8,127 nt of DNA from Cyclobacteriaceae bacterium (GTDB taxonomy: Bacteria > Bacteroidota > Bacteroidia > Cytophagales > Cyclobacteriaceae). The stretch is from assembly GCA_030637245.1 (NCBI GenBank), contig DAOVVI010000050.1:1-8127 (forward strand), read 5' to 3'. Numbering within the stretch: the stretch's first letter is position 1; each line of letters begins with the position of its first letter. Both the position numbers and the translations under genes were made by a program. This document shows, in pieces, positions 7,269 to 8,127 of the stretch. The notes below the pieces were generated by a model that was given only the letters and a program-made list of their open reading frames with translations, was not told where the DNA came from and did no database searches.

Positions 7269-8127
7269 ATGGAAGCTACTCCAAATATTATAGAAAAGGC
7301 AGAAAAGGCTGTTACTGACATTCTTCTTACGCTTCCCGAAACAATGGTGTATCATAACCTGAACCACACCTGGGAGGTTGTTAAAGCAGCAGATAAAATA
7401 GGGAATTATGCCAACCTCACTGAAGAGGAAAAGGAAATCCTGATGCTTTCAGCCTGGTTCCATGACACAGGATTTAAATTCAACTATGATAATCATGAAG
7501 AAAAAAGTATTGAGATTGCGCAAGAATTTTTAGAGCAAAACAATTTCCCTGCAGAAAGAACCGAGAAGGTTATTTCATGTATTATCTCAACTAAAATCGA
7601 CCAAAAACCCAAAACATTGACCGAACGTGTCTTGAATGATGCAGACTTTATTCACCTTTCAAAAAAGTCGTATTTTGATAAATTGCTTCTCCTGAAAAGT
7701 GAGTTGGAACAAGCGAAAGGCACTAAATTAATTGACTCTGAATGGTATGAGAGTAACCTCGAATTCCTGAAATCTCATCAATATTATACAGAATATGGAA
7801 AAACTGTATTGAGCCCTAAAGTGGAAAAAAGCATAGAGACACAATCTAAAATGCTTAAAAAACTTGGCCGGTTACAGGATGAAGTAATAAGTAAAGATCT
7901 TCATCTTGATCCTGATAAAATAAAAGAATTAAAAAAGAAACTGAAAAAAGTAGAGGGAAGACCTGACCGGGGAATAGAAACAATGTTTCGCTTAACCTCG
8001 AGAAATCATCTTCAATTAAGTGCTATGGCAGACAATAAGGCCAATATACTTATTTCTGTCAATTCCATCATTATTTCAATTATCATTAGCGGTCTTATAA
8101 AAACGCTTGATAATCACTCTCATCTGG
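7269..8127 (+). CDS. HD-domain phosphohydrolase fused to a PycTM (Pycsar-effector-type) transmembrane domain, 3' end missing
   Basis: The frame is open from the ATG at 7269 to the window edge (286 codons seen, no stop). Residues about 20-180 are an HD metal-dependent phosphohydrolase domain: YHNLNHT with H33, WFHDTG with H65-D66, H76 in the following HEEKS, and DADF with D124/D126. The ligand set looks complete, so hydrolysis of a phosphomonoester or phosphodiester is plausible. Residues 185-232 are a charged helical linker, probably coiled coil. From about 233 the sequence reads RGIETMFRLTSRNH, then ADNKANILISVNSIIIS. This is the start of the PycTM family (formerly DUF5706), with the first transmembrane helix at about 258-277. 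PycTM domains are the membrane-disrupting effectors of Pycsar antiphage defence, activated by cyclic pyrimidine nucleotides. HD-PycTM fusions are also found in Bacteroidota without an obvious Pycsar cyclase, and their role is unclear to me. The rest of the membrane domain lies outside the window. The gene is co-directional with the lipoprotein gene, 67 bp downstream. Confidence 0.85.
   Translation, partial: MEATPNIIEKAEKAVTDILLTLPETMVYHNLNHTWEVVKAADKIGNYANLTEEEKEILMLSAWFHDTGFKFNYDNHEEKSIEIAQEFLEQNNFPAERTEKVISCIISTKIDQKPKTLTERVLNDADFIHLSKKSYFDKLLLLKSELEQAKGTKLIDSEWYESNLEFLKSHQYYTEYGKTVLSPKVEKSIETQSKMLKKLGRLQDEVISKDLHLDPDKIKELKKKLKKVEGRPDRGIETMFRLTSRNHLQLSAMADNKANILISVNSIIISIIISGLIKTLDNHSHL

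Overview
The window is AT-rich, gene-dense bacterial DNA. It most resembles the phylum Bacteroidota, probably a marine Cytophagales-like lineage. This rests on recognised protein architectures: a MoeB/ThiF-rhodanese fusion, a TPR / coiled-coil / class III cyclase receptor, a very large lipoprotein carrying phosphoesterase-like, kinase-like and outer-membrane-barrel parts, and an HD-PycTM fusion. Shine-Dalgarno sequences are also weak or absent before most genes. No tRNA, rRNA, CRISPR array, insertion sequence or integrase is visible.

Layout: (1) Positions 1-408, + strand, hold the 3' end of a MoeB/ThiF-type sulfur-carrier activating enzyme with a complete C-terminal rhodanese domain. (2) Convergent to it, 438-2429 on the - strand encodes a membrane-bound class III adenylate cyclase. 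It has a signal sequence, a periplasmic TPR-like region, a striking heptad coiled coil, one transmembrane helix, a signalling helix and a cyclase domain with all catalytic and adenine-selecting residues present. (3) A 221-bp divergent spacer (2430-2650) lies between its start and the rightward genes. (4) 2651-3454 encodes a soluble protein of unknown function. (5) 3464-7201, only 9 bp downstream and probably in the same operon, encodes a 1245-residue lipoprotein. Its parts are a metallophosphoesterase-like domain, a domain with kinase-like (Fam20C/HipA-like) motifs, and an Omp85/surface-antigen-like barrel. (6) 7269 to the window end encodes an HD-domain phosphohydrolase fused to the beginning of a PycTM (Pycsar-effector-type) transmembrane domain. 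It is cut by the window edge.

Two themes stand out. In the large lipoprotein, the metallophosphoesterase domain keeps the family's framework but has lost most metal-binding residues, so it looks like a pseudoenzyme, while the kinase-like part keeps its acidic motif residues. Separately, the window holds both a cyclic-nucleotide-making enzyme and a protein with an HD fold plus a membrane domain known from cyclic-nucleotide-triggered defence. They are not adjacent, and the cyclase has adenine rather than pyrimidine selectivity residues, so a functional link is only a hypothesis.
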